From Halorussus limi (lineage in GTDB: Archaea; Halobacteriota; Halobacteria; Halobacteriales; Haladaptataceae), in contig NZ_CP096659.1 in assembly GCF_023238205.1 (NCBI RefSeq), positions 2,373,626 through 2,437,625 on the forward strand: a DNA stretch of 64,000 nucleotides, read 5' to 3'. The position numbers and the translations under genes were made by a program. Positions 1 through 8,348 of this stretch are shown in pieces (the stretch's first letter is position 1; the number at the start of each line of letters is the position of its first letter). Below the pieces are notes generated by a model that worked only from the letters and a program-made list of their open reading frames with translations, ran no database searches and had not been told where the DNA came from.

Positions 1-179
1 GCGACTTCCCGCTGGACAGCGACCGACTCGCGGCGCTCATCCTCCTCGGCGGCGTCGAACGCTCCGAGCGCGTCGAGGAGTTCCTCGAACGCGCGAAGGA
101 GGCGAGCAAGCAGACCGAGGAACCCGACGAGGACCCGGCCGAGAAGTTCCACAACGACCAGCTAGACGACCTGATTTAG
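1..179 (+). CDS. C-terminal end of an unrecognised protein (partial)
   Basis: The window opens inside a reading frame whose first whole codon is at base 3 and which ends at TAG 177-179. The visible 58 residues begin DFPLDSDRLAALILLGG and end HNDQLDDLI. They are acidic and probably helical (ERVEEFLERAKEASKQTEE), as is usual for a soluble haloarchaeal protein. The start lies outside the window and I recognise no family, so no function is offered. A pyrimidine-rich stretch after the stop (about 190-202) may help end its transcript. Confidence 0.75.
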   Translation, partial: DFPLDSDRLAALILLGGVERSERVEEFLERAKEASKQTEEPDEDPAEKFHNDQLDDLI

Positions 180-227
180 CGGCCTCACGCCTTTCGTTTC
201 TCTGCTAACGAATCGTCGTTACGTTCC

Positions 228-234
228 AAAAAAA
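228..234 (-). terminator. Oligo-T terminator of the phosphodiesterase-like gene
   Basis: Seven consecutive A on the plus strand give a T7 run on the minus strand, about 40 bases past the stop of the gene at 274-1617. Archaeal transcription commonly ends at T-runs without a hairpin. Confidence 0.5.
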
Positions 235-273
235 GTCGAAAATCCGAAGCCGACGGTCCGTCCGGAGCCGAGT

Positions 274-1617
274 TCAGACCAGACTCCGGCCGTCGAACTC
301 GCCCGCGTCGTACTCCATCTCCATCAGGTCGAGAATCGTCGGCGCGATGTCGTAGAGGTTCACGTCCCGAATCGTCGCGTCGGGGTCGTCCACGAACAGC
401 GAGGCGTTGTCGAAACTGTGCATTCCGTTGCGGGGTCCGTGGCCGAACACGTCGTCGTGACCCTTGAACCCGGCCTTGAGGTCGAAGCCGTGGTTCGGGA
501 TGGCGACGAGGTCGGGCGCGATGTCCTCGTGGTCGCCGTGGAACGCCTCCTCCTTCTCGACCACGCGGTCGCAGACCTTCCGGCCCTCGGGGCCTTCGAG
601 GTTCTCGAGCGCCTCCTTGAGTTGGTCGCGCTTCTGTTCGTACTCGCTCTCGGGGACGCTCCCGCGGGGTTCGCGACCCTCAAGGTTGATATAGAACCGG
701 CCGGGAATCAGCGAGTAGGCCTCCGTGTCGTCACTGATGTCGCCCAGACCCTCGTGGTCGTCGTCTTCGTAGGAGAGCCAACCCTCCTGTCGGAGCCACT
801 CGTTGAAGTGGACCTCGTAGTCGAGCGAGGTGAACCCGTGGTCGGAGGCGACCATCATCGTCACGTCGTCGGGGAGGTTCTGGCGAATCTCGCCGAGGTA
901 GCGGTCGACCTTCTCGTAGAAGTCGAGGAACTCCTGTTTGTACTCCATGTCCTCCTCGTAGTGTTTGAACAGGAAGTGGTTCACCCGGTCGGTCGTCATG
1001 AAGACGCCGAAGAAGAGGTCCCAGTCGTCCTGCTGGATGTAGTGTTTGAACGCCTCGTAGCGGGCGTCGAGGGTCGCGTGGGCGTTCTCGATGAACTCCT
1101 GTTTGTCCTCGTCGTGGCCGAGTTTCGGGTTGGTGTCGAGTCGGTAGTCGATGGACTCGAGGTAGTCGCGCAGTTCGTCGGGGTACGCGGCCTTGTCGAT
1201 GCCCGGCGAGAGGAAGCCCGAAACCATGCGCTGGACGTTGCGCTGGGGCGGGAAGGTGACGGGGACGTTCATCACGGTGGCGTCCCGACCGGCGTCGTGG
1301 ACGCGGTCCCAGAGGCGAGTCGCCTGCACGTCGCGACCCATCGGGACGTAGGTGTCGTAAGAGCCGACCTCGCGGTCTTGGAACCCGTACACGCCGGTAT
1401 TGCCGGGGTTGACCCCGGTCGTCAGGGAGGGCCAGCACGCCGAGGACTCGGGCGGAACGATGCTGTCTATCGCGCCCGAGGAACCTTCCTCGGCGAGGGC
1501 AGCCAGATGCTCGAACTCGTCGAAGTGGTCCTCGAGGAAACTGTACGGAACGCCGTCGATACCGAAGAAGGCGACGCGGGGCTTGTCGTCGCCACGAAGC
1601 TTGTCGAAGAGACCCAT
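274..1617 (-). CDS. Alkaline phosphatase superfamily protein (type I phosphodiesterase/nucleotide pyrophosphatase family)
   Basis: This 447-residue protein resembles metal-dependent phosphodiesterases/nucleotide pyrophosphatases of the alkaline phosphatase superfamily. Near the N-terminus FFGIDGVPYSFLE supplies the first metal-binding Asp, and ESSACWPSLTTGVNP lies where the catalytic Ser/Thr nucleophile sits. Further metal ligands are in the DRVNHFLF, VASDHGFTS and GHGPRNGMHS segments. No signal peptide or membrane segment is visible, so it is probably cytoplasmic. Archaeal members are often annotated as nucleotide pyrophosphatases or phosphoglycerate-mutase-like proteins, and the substrate cannot be read from sequence. 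It starts at ATG 1615-1617 and stands alone, transcribed away from the DHH gene's end. Confidence 0.85.
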   Translation of the reverse strand: MGLFDKLRGDDKPRVAFFGIDGVPYSFLEDHFDEFEHLAALAEEGSSGAIDSIVPPESSACWPSLTTGVNPGNTGVYGFQDREVGSYDTYVPMGRDVQATRLWDRVHDAGRDATVMNVPVTFPPQRNVQRMVSGFLSPGIDKAAYPDELRDYLESIDYRLDTNPKLGHDEDKQEFIENAHATLDARYEAFKHYIQQDDWDLFFGVFMTTDRVNHFLFKHYEEDMEYKQEFLDFYEKVDRYLGEIRQNLPDDVTMMVASDHGFTSLDYEVHFNEWLRQEGWLSYEDDDHEGLGDISDDTEAYSLIPGRFYINLEGREPRGSVPESEYEQKRDQLKEALENLEGPEGRKVCDRVVEKEEAFHGDHEDIAPDLVAIPNHGFDLKAGFKGHDDVFGHGPRNGMHSFDNASLFVDDPDATIRDVNLYDIAPTILDLMEMEYDAGEFDGRSLV

Positions 1618-1724
1618 GTATCCCGGTAGAACGGGGGGCTACGTGAAATTTCTTTTCGTAGTCACAGCCATCGACGTGAACGATGATGAAGGATATGGGG
1701 TCGAGCCGACGGGTTCGGCGGTCG

Positions 1725-2840
1725 TTACGAACTCTCGAACGCCTCGAACAGCGCCTTCCGGGTGCTGGCGTCGATGAGCATGTCGAGGGTCTCCTCGTGG
1801 TCGCTGTCCACCTGCGCGAACAGGCCGAGAGGCACCCGCGCGGTGGCGGCGTCGGTGTTACCGCCGGTCGTCTCGCTCGTGCCGAACGCCGAGTCGAGGA
1901 TGTCGAAGGCGTTGGTCCGCACGTCCTCGGCCCGGCAGGAGACGACGATGGTCTCCTCGTGGATGCCGAAGACGGCGGCGGTCGAGACGCCCTCCAGTCG
2001 GAGCATCGTGTCGGCGGCCTCTTCGAGCGCGGAGACCGAAGGCACCGACCCGACGTTCGTCACCGCGAAACTCGCCCGGCGCTCGCGGTTGGCGATGGCG
2101 TCGCTGATGACGTCGAAGGTGTCGCCGCTCATGCCGGGCGACCGGAGGTCCTCGATGCGTCCGAGGTCGGCGTAGGCGTGGAGGAATCCGGCGGCCTCGT
2201 AGTCGTGCTGGCCGTTCGCCCGGCGGAACTCGCGGGTCCCGGCCCGGACGCCGTGGAGGAGCGCGGTGGCGACCCGCTGGTCGGGCACGACGCCCTCCTC
2301 CTCCAGCAGGCGCGTGACCGTCGTGGCGGTCGCGCCGTCGTCGGTCGGCGTCACGGTCAGGATGTTCTCCTCGGCGGTCGGTCGATGCCGGACCACCGCG
2401 ACGACCGGCGGGTTGTTCGAGAGGCGCGGGACCCCGCCGCCGCCCCCGACCGCGATTGCCGCGTCGGCGTCGGTCAACTCGTCGGCCCCGTCGCCGATGA
2501 CCGAGAGTTCGAGGTCGAAGATGTTACAGAACGTCTTGCTGTCCTCGCCCGTGACCGGCCCTTCCGCGAAGAGGTGAGCGGTGACACCCCACTCGGTCGA
2601 GAGCGTCTGCAGGCCCATCGCGGCCGCGAGGGCGTCGATACTCGGCCCCTCGGGGACCACGAGTGCGATGCGATTCTGCCCCGCGACCGTCTGCTTCAGT
2701 GCGTCGACCGGTTCGTCCTCGTCTTCCTGTCGCCAATCTGTGACCGACTGGGCAGCGTAGAGAACCAGACCGCCCGAGAACAGGAGCGTCGCGGCTACCA
2801 CGACCATCTCTGCACCGCCGAGCGCAGACCCGAGAGCCAT
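1725..2840 (-). CDS. Membrane-anchored DHH-family phosphoesterase-like protein with degenerate catalytic motifs
   Basis: The protein has 371 residues. An N-terminal hydrophobic helix (about residues 8-28, MVVVAATLLFSGGLVLYAA) is followed by a DHH/DHHA1-like domain. Active DHH phosphoesterases (RecJ, NrnA, GdpP families) carry an Asp-rich motif I, an Asp in motif II, a DHH motif III and a GGH motif in DHHA1. Here motif I reads VVPEGPSIDALAAAMGL, motif III reads VVAVVRHRPTAEEN instead of DHH, and GGH has become TTGGNTDAA. Most metal ligands are therefore absent, so a non-catalytic binding or regulatory role is likely. A TATA-like ATTTGA lies about 30 bases before ATG 2838-2840, suggesting a leaderless transcript. 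Confidence 0.8.
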   Translation of the reverse strand: MALGSALGGAEMVVVAATLLFSGGLVLYAAQSVTDWRQEDEDEPVDALKQTVAGQNRIALVVPEGPSIDALAAAMGLQTLSTEWGVTAHLFAEGPVTGEDSKTFCNIFDLELSVIGDGADELTDADAAIAVGGGGGVPRLSNNPPVVAVVRHRPTAEENILTVTPTDDGATATTVTRLLEEEGVVPDQRVATALLHGVRAGTREFRRANGQHDYEAAGFLHAYADLGRIEDLRSPGMSGDTFDVISDAIANRERRASFAVTNVGSVPSVSALEEAADTMLRLEGVSTAAVFGIHEETIVVSCRAEDVRTNAFDILDSAFGTSETTGGNTDAATARVPLGLFAQVDSDHEETLDMLIDASTRKALFEAFESS

Positions 2841-2944
2841 CGAGTGGGGTTGTTCAGGCCACCTTCAAATAGTTTCGGGCAGGTATCCGGTAGCTGAGAC
2901 TGTCAGAAAGCGGAAACGGCGGAGAAAAGTGACCGACGGAACGG

Positions 2945-3478
2945 TCAGGCGAAGTGTTCCTCGTAGAGGTCCATCGCGTGTTCGATGGCGTCCTTCGCCG
3001 ACTCTTTGTCCTCCCAACCGAGGGTCTCGGTCTGCTTGCCGGCTTCGAGGTTCTTGTAGGTCTCGAAGAACTCGGAAATCTCGTCTTTCTGCTGGTCGGT
3101 GAGGTCGTCGACGTCCTGCACGTCGTCGTAGCGCGGGTCTTCCGAGGGGACGGCGATGACCTTGTCGTCCTTTTCGCCGTCGTCGTCCATCTTCATCAGC
3201 GCGACCGGACGGGCCTCGACGACGCAGCCGGGGAACGTCTGGTCTTCGACGAGGACCAGCACGTCGAAGGGGTCCTCGTCGTCGTAGTACGATTGCGGGA
3301 TGAACCCGTAGTCGCTCGGGTAGTGGACGTTGCTGTGGAGGACGCGGTCGAGGACGACGCCGGGGATGTCCTTGTCGTACTCGTACTTGTTTCGCTCGCC
3401 TTTGAGACACTCCACGACGGCGTAGATTTCCTCGGGCGGGTTCGGTCCGGTCTCCAAGTCTTCCCAGAGATTAGCCAT
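2945..3478 (-). CDS. ppa: Inorganic pyrophosphatase (family I)
   Basis: This 177-residue soluble enzyme hydrolyses pyrophosphate to two phosphates, driving nucleotide polymerisation and aminoacylation. The family I signature is clear: YPSDYGFIPQ and DDEDPFDVLVL, which contains the metal-binding aspartates, followed by a KMDDDGEKDDK segment. I chose ATG 3476-3478 (MANLWEDLETGP) because that is where family homology begins; an in-frame ATG at 3580 would add 34 residues unlike the family. The C-terminal tail is very acidic (DVDDLTDQQKDEI). It is divergent from the PadR gene. A cluster of TCCGGA and CGGAATTCCG palindromes lies immediately upstream of the start. Confidence 0.96.
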   Translation of the reverse strand: MANLWEDLETGPNPPEEIYAVVECLKGERNKYEYDKDIPGVVLDRVLHSNVHYPSDYGFIPQSYYDDEDPFDVLVLVEDQTFPGCVVEARPVALMKMDDDGEKDDKVIAVPSEDPRYDDVQDVDDLTDQQKDEISEFFETYKNLEAGKQTETLGWEDKESAKDAIEHAMDLYEEHFA

Positions 3479-3485
3479 GTTGCAG

Positions 3486-3510
3486 TCCGGAATTCCGTCC
3501 GAAGTCCGGA
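3486..3510. promoter_or_regulatory. ppa: Palindrome cluster at the ppa start (possible operator)
   Basis: Two TCCGGA palindromes (3486-3491 and 3505-3510) flank a perfect 10-base palindrome CGGAATTCCG (3488-3497) that overlaps the first. They lie 8-32 bases upstream of the ppa start, where transcription would begin. No binding protein is known to me; the neighbouring PadR regulator is only a candidate. Confidence 0.35.
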
Positions 3511-3703
3511 AAATCCTTTCGGCATTGCGCTGGTGAAGCCCCCGAAAGCAAGAGGATAATTCCGCGACAGCTACTGGCAATTTCCGGGAGAGTTCCGAAA
3601 TTACCTAACAATCGGTGGTACGACGACTGTATAACGGGGGAAACTCGAAGCAAGTGAGGAAGGATTAAATACCATCGTGACAAATCGCAGGGTGTCAGAG
3701 TCT

Positions 3704-4060
3704 ATGTCAGAGGCACAGACACTCACAGAGACGAGTACAGCACGCAACCTCACCGCCTTCCAGAAGAATATCCTGACCATCCTCTCCGAAGAGCCGATGT
3801 ACGGACTCGCCATCAAGCGCGAGTTGGAGGACTACTACGGTGAGGAAGTCAATCACGGTCGCCTGTACCCCAACCTCGACACGCTGGTCGAGAAGGGGTA
3901 CGTCGAGAAGAGTGAACTCGACAAGCGGACCAACCAGTACGAACTGACCGACGAGGGTCTCGCGGTCGTCGTCGACCTCCTCCAGTGGACGCTCTCGAAG
4001 TTCGTCACGGACGAGGACCGGTCCGAGCAGATTCGCGACCTCGTCGCGGACAACGAGTAG
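3704..4060 (+). CDS. PadR-family winged-helix transcriptional regulator
   Basis: This 118-residue DNA-binding protein carries a PadR-type winged helix: NILTILSEEPMYGLAIKREL is the helical core, GRLYPNLDTLVEKGYVEK the recognition helix and QYELTDEGL the wing. A short C-terminal helix probably dimerises. I used ATG 3704 rather than upstream alternatives because a TATA-like TTAAATA at 3665-3671 would place the transcript start just before it. The gene is divergent from ppa and is followed by the convergent rnhA pair. The ligand and targets are unknown; PadR proteins usually repress neighbouring or stress-related genes. Confidence 0.88.
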   Translation: MSEAQTLTETSTARNLTAFQKNILTILSEEPMYGLAIKRELEDYYGEEVNHGRLYPNLDTLVEKGYVEKSELDKRTNQYELTDEGLAVVVDLLQWTLSKFVTDEDRSEQIRDLVADNE

Positions 4061-4082
4061 GAATCTCGTTCTCCCGACGAGA

Positions 4083-4676
4083 CTATTCGTCGGCGACCTC
4101 GAACACGAGGTCGATGGATTCTTCAACTACCGCGCGTTGTTCTTCGGTCGGCCACGCGTTCCGCGGGAAGTACTCCGAGAGGAACTCCTCTACCTCGCCG
4201 CCGGTCGCCGACTCGACCGGGCGAGCGTAGTGGTTGCCCATGAAGTCGGCGAACGCGGCGGCGTTGTCGCCGTGAACTTCGCCGTGGGCCGACCGGACGC
4301 GCGCGGCGATGTCGCGGTTGTGTTCCTCGACAGACTCCCACTCGTCGGGGTCGCCCGGCCCGGACAGCGACACCTCGACGGCGCGGTCGGTGTCCTCGAT
4401 GCGCTCGGTCCGAATCATTCCGTCTTCGACCCACTCGTCGGGATGGAGGACCAGCGTCTCGCCGGTGTCCTCCTCGCGGACCCGCGCTCTGAACTCGTGG
4501 TCGGCGAGCAGTTCGCTTCGCTCCTCGCGGTAGGCGTCGGCCTCGTCGTCGTCCACGGCCTCGCGCGCGAGTCGCGTCAGGCGCTCGGCGCGCTCGACCG
4601 TCTCTCTCGGGAGTTGGCCGTCGTCCGGTTCGTCGCCGTTCTCGGTAGCGTCGTCAGAAGGGTGGGTCTCAGGCAT
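4083..4676 (-). CDS. RnhA-operon protein, conserved in haloarchaea, function unknown
   Basis: This 197-residue, very acidic soluble protein is of the type usually annotated as rnhA operon protein in haloarchaea. The N-terminus is disordered (DDATENGDEPDDG). A helical region (ERAERLTRLAREAVDDDEA) follows, then a central beta-rich part (TLVLHPDEWVEDGMIRTERI) and a C-terminal helical part ending EESIDLVFEVADE. No catalytic motif is visible. Its start overlaps the 3' end of rnhA by 8 bases, so the two are probably co-transcribed and translationally coupled. A role connected with RNA-DNA hybrid processing is suggested only by this linkage. Confidence 0.85.
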   Translation of the reverse strand: MPETHPSDDATENGDEPDDGQLPRETVERAERLTRLAREAVDDDEADAYREERSELLADHEFRARVREEDTGETLVLHPDEWVEDGMIRTERIEDTDRAVEVSLSGPGDPDEWESVEEHNRDIAARVRSAHGEVHGDNAAAFADFMGNHYARPVESATGGEVEEFLSEYFPRNAWPTEEQRAVVEESIDLVFEVADE

Positions 4677-5262
4677 CGTCGAGGGCCTCGTTGGCCAGTT
4701 TGTCGGCGCGCTCGTTTATCTCTCTCGGGACGTGGCTCAACTCCCAGTCGTCGAAGTCGGCGAGCAGTTCCCGGACGGTCACGCGGCGCTCGCGGAGTTC
4801 CGGGTCGTTGGTGTTCCACGCGCCCGTGACTTGCTTGACGATGAGTTCGGAGTCGCCTTTCACCTCGACCGAGTCGAATCCGTAGTCGCGGGCGGCCCGG
4901 AGTACTCGAATCAGCGCCTCGTACTCGGCCTGATTGTTCGTCGCGCGACCGATGGTCTCGCCGCCTTCTGCGGCGATGCCGTCGCTGGTGACGATGACCC
5001 ACCCGACCGACGCGGGCCCCGGATTCCCCCTGCTCGCGCCGTCGAAGTAGAGGTAGGCGTGGCCACCCTCCTCGCGCAGGAGCGTCTCGATGTCCTGCGG
5101 GTTCGCGCCCTGAATTACGACCTTGTCGTCGTAGGCGACCGCGTTGGCGTCGCCGTAATCCGCGCGCCACTCCTCGTGGTCGGAGTTGCCCGCCGAAACC
5201 TCGACGCCTGCTTCGACAAGTTTCTCCCGCGCGGCGTCCACGTCGCACTCGATGACGGGCAT
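4669..5262 (-). CDS. rnhA: Ribonuclease HI with haloarchaeal N-terminal extension
   Basis: This 197-residue enzyme cleaves RNA in RNA-DNA hybrids, such as Okazaki primers and R-loops. The catalytic carboxylates are visible: Asp74 in AYLYFDGASRGNPGP, Glu113 in NNQAEYEALI, Asp137 in VKGDSELIVKQ and Asp187 in NERADKLANEAL. Residues 1-66 form an extra N-terminal domain (DHEEWRADYGDANAVAYDD) typical of halobacterial RNase HI. The gene is first of a two-gene operon, overlapping the rnhA operon protein. A TATA-like TTTATG about 27 bases before ATG 5260-5262 indicates a leaderless transcript. It is divergent from the TFB gene. Confidence 0.95.
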   Translation of the reverse strand: MPVIECDVDAAREKLVEAGVEVSAGNSDHEEWRADYGDANAVAYDDKVVIQGANPQDIETLLREEGGHAYLYFDGASRGNPGPASVGWVIVTSDGIAAEGGETIGRATNNQAEYEALIRVLRAARDYGFDSVEVKGDSELIVKQVTGAWNTNDPELRERRVTVRELLADFDDWELSHVPREINERADKLANEALDDA

Positions 5263-5437
5263 ACACGTTGGTCTTCGATAGCCGCATAAACGCTTTCCGA
5301 TGGCGGTTCGCGGGTCTCGTTTTAATTACCGGCCGGATTCGTAACGAACGGCGCGCGTGACCAATTCTGACCTTCGAGAAACCAGTCATTACCGGCCAAG
5401 GGTTTAAGTGCGTCGACACTACTACTATAAAAGTGCG

Positions 5438-6403
5438 ATGACACGGTCCACTCGCCAGCGGGAGCGCCAAGCCGAGGCGGAGCAAACCGAGGACGAATCA
5501 GAGGGTGTACGGGAATGTCCCGAATGCGAATCTGATAACCTCGTCAAGAGTTCCGACAGGGCGGAACTCGTGTGTGAAGACTGCGGCCTCGTCGTCGAGG
5601 AGGAGCAGATCGACCCCGGTCCTGAGTGGCGCGCGTTCAACCACCAGGAGCGCCAGGAGAAGTCGCGCGTCGGTGCCCCGACCACGCAGACGATGCACGA
5701 CAAGGGCCTGACGACGACCATCGACTGGAAGGACAAGGACGCTTACGGTCGGTCCATCTCCTCGAAGAAGCGAAGCCAGATGCACCGCCTGCGCAAGTGG
5801 CAGGAGCGCATCCGCACGAAGGACGCGGGTGAACGCAACCTCCAGTTCGCGCTCAGCGAAATCGACCGCATGGCCTCGGCGCTCGGCGTCCCGCGGTCGG
5901 TCCGGGAGGTGGCGAGCGTCATCTACCGGCGCGCGTTGAAGGAGGACCTCATCCGAGGGCGTTCCATCGAGGGCGTCGCCACCTCCGCGCTCTACGCTGC
6001 CTGTCGAAAGGAGGGCATCCCGCGAAGCCTCGAAGAAATCTCGGAAGTATCGCGCGTCGAACGAAAGGAAATCGGTCGAACCTACCGCTACATCTCTCAA
6101 GAACTCGGCTTGGAGATGAAACCGGTCGACCCCAAGAAGTACGTCCCGCGGTTCTGTTCTGAACTCGAACTCAGCGAGGAGGTCCAGACCAAGGCCAACG
6201 AAATCATCGAGACGACGGCCGAGGAGGGCCTGCTCTCGGGCAAGTCCCCGACGGGTTACGCGGCCGCGGCCATCTACGCCGCGTCGCTGCTCTGCAACGA
6301 GAAGAAGACCCAGCGCGAGGTCGCCGACGTGGCGCAGGTGACGGAAGTCACCATCCGCAACCGGTATCAGGAACAGATCGAGGCGATGGGCATCCACAGC
6401 TAA
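5438..6403 (+). CDS. tfb: Transcription initiation factor IIB (TFB)
   Basis: This 321-residue archaeal TFIIB homologue bridges TBP bound at the TATA box to RNA polymerase. An N-terminal zinc ribbon has Cys27/Cys30 (CPEC) and Cys46/Cys49 (CEDC). The B-reader and linker segment follows ([30 protein letters not shown]). Two cyclin folds come next (about residues 115-215 and 220-315), including [20 protein letters not shown] and [14 protein letters not shown] chose ATG 5438 (MTRSTRQ) over an upstream ATG at 5408 that adds an atypical stretch. Haloarchaea carry several tfb paralogues, and which one this is cannot be told here. Confidence 0.95.
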   Translation: MTRSTRQRERQAEAEQTEDESEGVRECPECESDNLVKSSDRAELVCEDCGLVVEEEQIDPGPEWRAFNHQERQEKSRVGAPTTQTMHDKGLTTTIDWKDKDAYGRSISSKKRSQMHRLRKWQERIRTKDAGERNLQFALSEIDRMASALGVPRSVREVASVIYRRALKEDLIRGRSIEGVATSALYAACRKEGIPRSLEEISEVSRVERKEIGRTYRYISQELGLEMKPVDPKKYVPRFCSELELSEEVQTKANEIIETTAEEGLLSGKSPTGYAAAAIYAASLLCNEKKTQREVADVAQVTEVTIRNRYQEQIEAMGIHS

Positions 6404-6812
6404 CGTCTCGACGGACCGTTTTCGACCGACTCCTCGCGGTTTCGGCGACTGGTGGTGTGCGACGGCAACCATCCCGTCGATTTTTGCGGCGCTCTTGTGC
6501 GACAGCAATCGGTTCGTCGTCCAGTATCTGCGAAAGGGAGAGCCGAGCGTCCGGATACTTCCCGACAGTCACCGAAAGAGCGGTCCACTGCTGACCCGAC
6601 GAAGTCGCCGGGGCTACGCCGCTGTCCGTGGGTTCAAATGCGAGGACGGAACCAACCTCGGCCGTGACCTGAGAACTGACGCGGGCGGCCGAGCGAAATC
6701 GGCGGTGCGACCGCTCCGCGAGGGATAGCACCACCTGTACGCCACAGCGCGGGACCGCCGTCTCGCGACGAGCGAGTAAGGTTCAAATCGCTCGGGTCCC
6801 AAGGAGCGACGA
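6404..6812. other. 409-base intergenic stretch with no supported gene
   Basis: Between tfb and nreA I see only short reading frames in several phases, with compositions like antisense translations and no family resemblance. The 3' part presumably carries the nreA promoter. No tRNA, repeat or strong hairpin was found. Confidence 0.6.
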
Positions 6813-8072
6813 ATGCGTCTCGACGAGTACATCGAGGGACTCGGCCCGGACGAGGCCGACCGCAAGCGCCGACTCGCCGAGGAGAAGTCCTACGAGATTC
6901 TCGACTACGTCGAACAGGTCGAGGACCGCTTCTCCGAGGTCACGCAGGGCGACTCGCTGTTCGGTAGCACCTCGCCCTCGGTGTTCGTCGGGCGGTCGAA
7001 CTACCCCAACGTCTCGACCGGCATCCTCTCGCCGGTCGGCGAGGAGGAGCGCGCGGCCGACTTCGCCACGAGCAGCGAGTGGTACGAGCAGGGCCTCGAC
7101 ATCGACAACGTCCTCCAGTACCGGACAGGCCTGCTGAACTCCAACCACTCGGCCGACGTGGACGACGTGAACGACGCGTGGGACGGGTTCGTCGGCACTC
7201 AGCGCGAGGTCGCCATCGCCGACCGACCGGTGGACGTGGAAATCGGCCTCTCGAACTCGCTGGACCTCGATTTGGACGTGGACGACGTGACAACTCCGAC
7301 CGGCCCCTCGGCGCGGGCGACTTCCGCGGACCTCGCGGAGAACCCCCACGTCCCCCGGCCGGTCAAGAAGACCCTCGAAGACGACGACTGGCAGGCGCAG
7401 GGCGCGATGACCTACCTCTACCGCCGGGGCTTCGACGTCTACGACATCAACGACATCCTCTCGGCGGGTGCACTCGGTCGGGGACAGAACCGCCGACTCG
7501 TGCCGACCCGGTGGTCCATCACCGCGGTCGACGACACCATCGGCCAGTATCTCCGGGGCCAGATTCGGGACCGCCAGAGCATCGACGAGACTCAGGTCTG
7601 GGTCAACGAGTACATGGGCAACCGTTACTGGGTCGTCCTGACGCCCGGCCAGTGGGAGTACGAACTCGTGGAGATGAAGGCGCCGGGCAGCATCTGGAAT
7701 CAGGACCCCACCGGCGAGACGTGGATGGGGAGCGCCCACGAGGGCTACGAGGGTCGGACCGGGTACGTCGACGAGACCGCCGGGGCCTACTACGCGTCCC
7801 GACTCGCGGTCCTCGAACACCTCGAATCGGTCGGTCGGCAGGCCAAGTGCCTCGTCCTCCGGGAGGTCTCGGACGACTACTGGGCGCCGGTCGGCGTCTG
7901 GCAGATTCGCGAGAGCGTCCGCAACGCCTTCGAGGGTGAGTTCGGCGAGGCAGAGACGTTCCACGGGGCAGTCCGCGAAATCGCCCCACAGCTACCGGTC
8001 TCGCTCGCCGACCTCCGGCGCAAGTCCCACATGCTCTCGGGCCTGCAGGCGAACCTCGCGGACTTCTCCTGA
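6813..8072 (+). CDS. nreA: DNA repair protein NreA with C-terminal PCNA-binding motif
   Basis: This 419-residue protein matches the archaeal Nre family, which in Haloferax acts in DNA damage repair. Recognisable blocks include the early GSTSPSVFVGRSNYPNVSTG segment, GAMTYLYRRGFDVYDINDIL, NRRLVPTRWSITAVDDTI and EYMGNRYWVVLTPG. It ends QANLADFS, a PIP-box pattern (Q-x-x-L-x-x-F) at the very C-terminus, the place where Nre proteins bind the PCNA sliding clamp. No zinc-finger Cys pair is visible at the N-terminus, unlike some Nre members. The first ATG (MRLDEYIEGLG) is used. Confidence 0.92.
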   Translation: MRLDEYIEGLGPDEADRKRRLAEEKSYEILDYVEQVEDRFSEVTQGDSLFGSTSPSVFVGRSNYPNVSTGILSPVGEEERAADFATSSEWYEQGLDIDNVLQYRTGLLNSNHSADVDDVNDAWDGFVGTQREVAIADRPVDVEIGLSNSLDLDLDVDDVTTPTGPSARATSADLAENPHVPRPVKKTLEDDDWQAQGAMTYLYRRGFDVYDINDILSAGALGRGQNRRLVPTRWSITAVDDTIGQYLRGQIRDRQSIDETQVWVNEYMGNRYWVVLTPGQWEYELVEMKAPGSIWNQDPTGETWMGSAHEGYEGRTGYVDETAGAYYASRLAVLEHLESVGRQAKCLVLREVSDDYWAPVGVWQIRESVRNAFEGEFGEAETFHGAVREIAPQLPVSLADLRRKSHMLSGLQANLADFS

Positions 8073-8126
8073 CGGTCCGCCGGTCACGTGAGAAGACTTA
8101 TTCCGCTCCTCGAACCAGTTCCGGAC

Positions 8127-8348
8127 ATGGTTCCCCTGTTCGGTCCCGTCCCCGGCGGGATGGAAATCGCGGTGATTCTGCTCGTCGCACTGCTCGTGTT
8201 CGGCCTGCCAATCGTCCTCATCGGCGGCGGTCTCGTCCTCTACCGAGAGACGCAGTCGGACGGCCCCGCGAGCGAGGAGGTCGAATCGCTCCGCCGGGAG
8301 GTCCGACACCTCCGCGAGGAGATAGACGAGTTGGACGACCGCCAGTAG
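8127..8348 (+). CDS. Small single-span membrane protein with coiled-coil tail
   Basis: This 73-residue protein consists of a short N-terminal segment (MVPLFGPVPGGME), one hydrophobic helix (about residues 14-34, IAVILLVALLVFGLPIVLIG) and a charged C-terminal helix (ESLRREVRHLREEIDELDD) likely to form a coiled coil. A TATA-like CTTATT at 8096-8101 lies about 28 bases before ATG 8127, supporting that start over one at 8088. Short proteins of this shape are sometimes misnamed TatA, but no TatA signature is seen. Its stop abuts the stop of the convergent DUF302 gene with no spacer. Confidence 0.72.
   Translation: MVPLFGPVPGGMEIAVILLVALLVFGLPIVLIGGGLVLYRETQSDGPASEEVESLRREVRHLREEIDELDDRQ

Noticed and set aside
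8127-8348. TatA translocase subunit
   Set aside because: One helix plus a charged tail is not enough; the TatA hinge and amphipathic helix pattern is missing.
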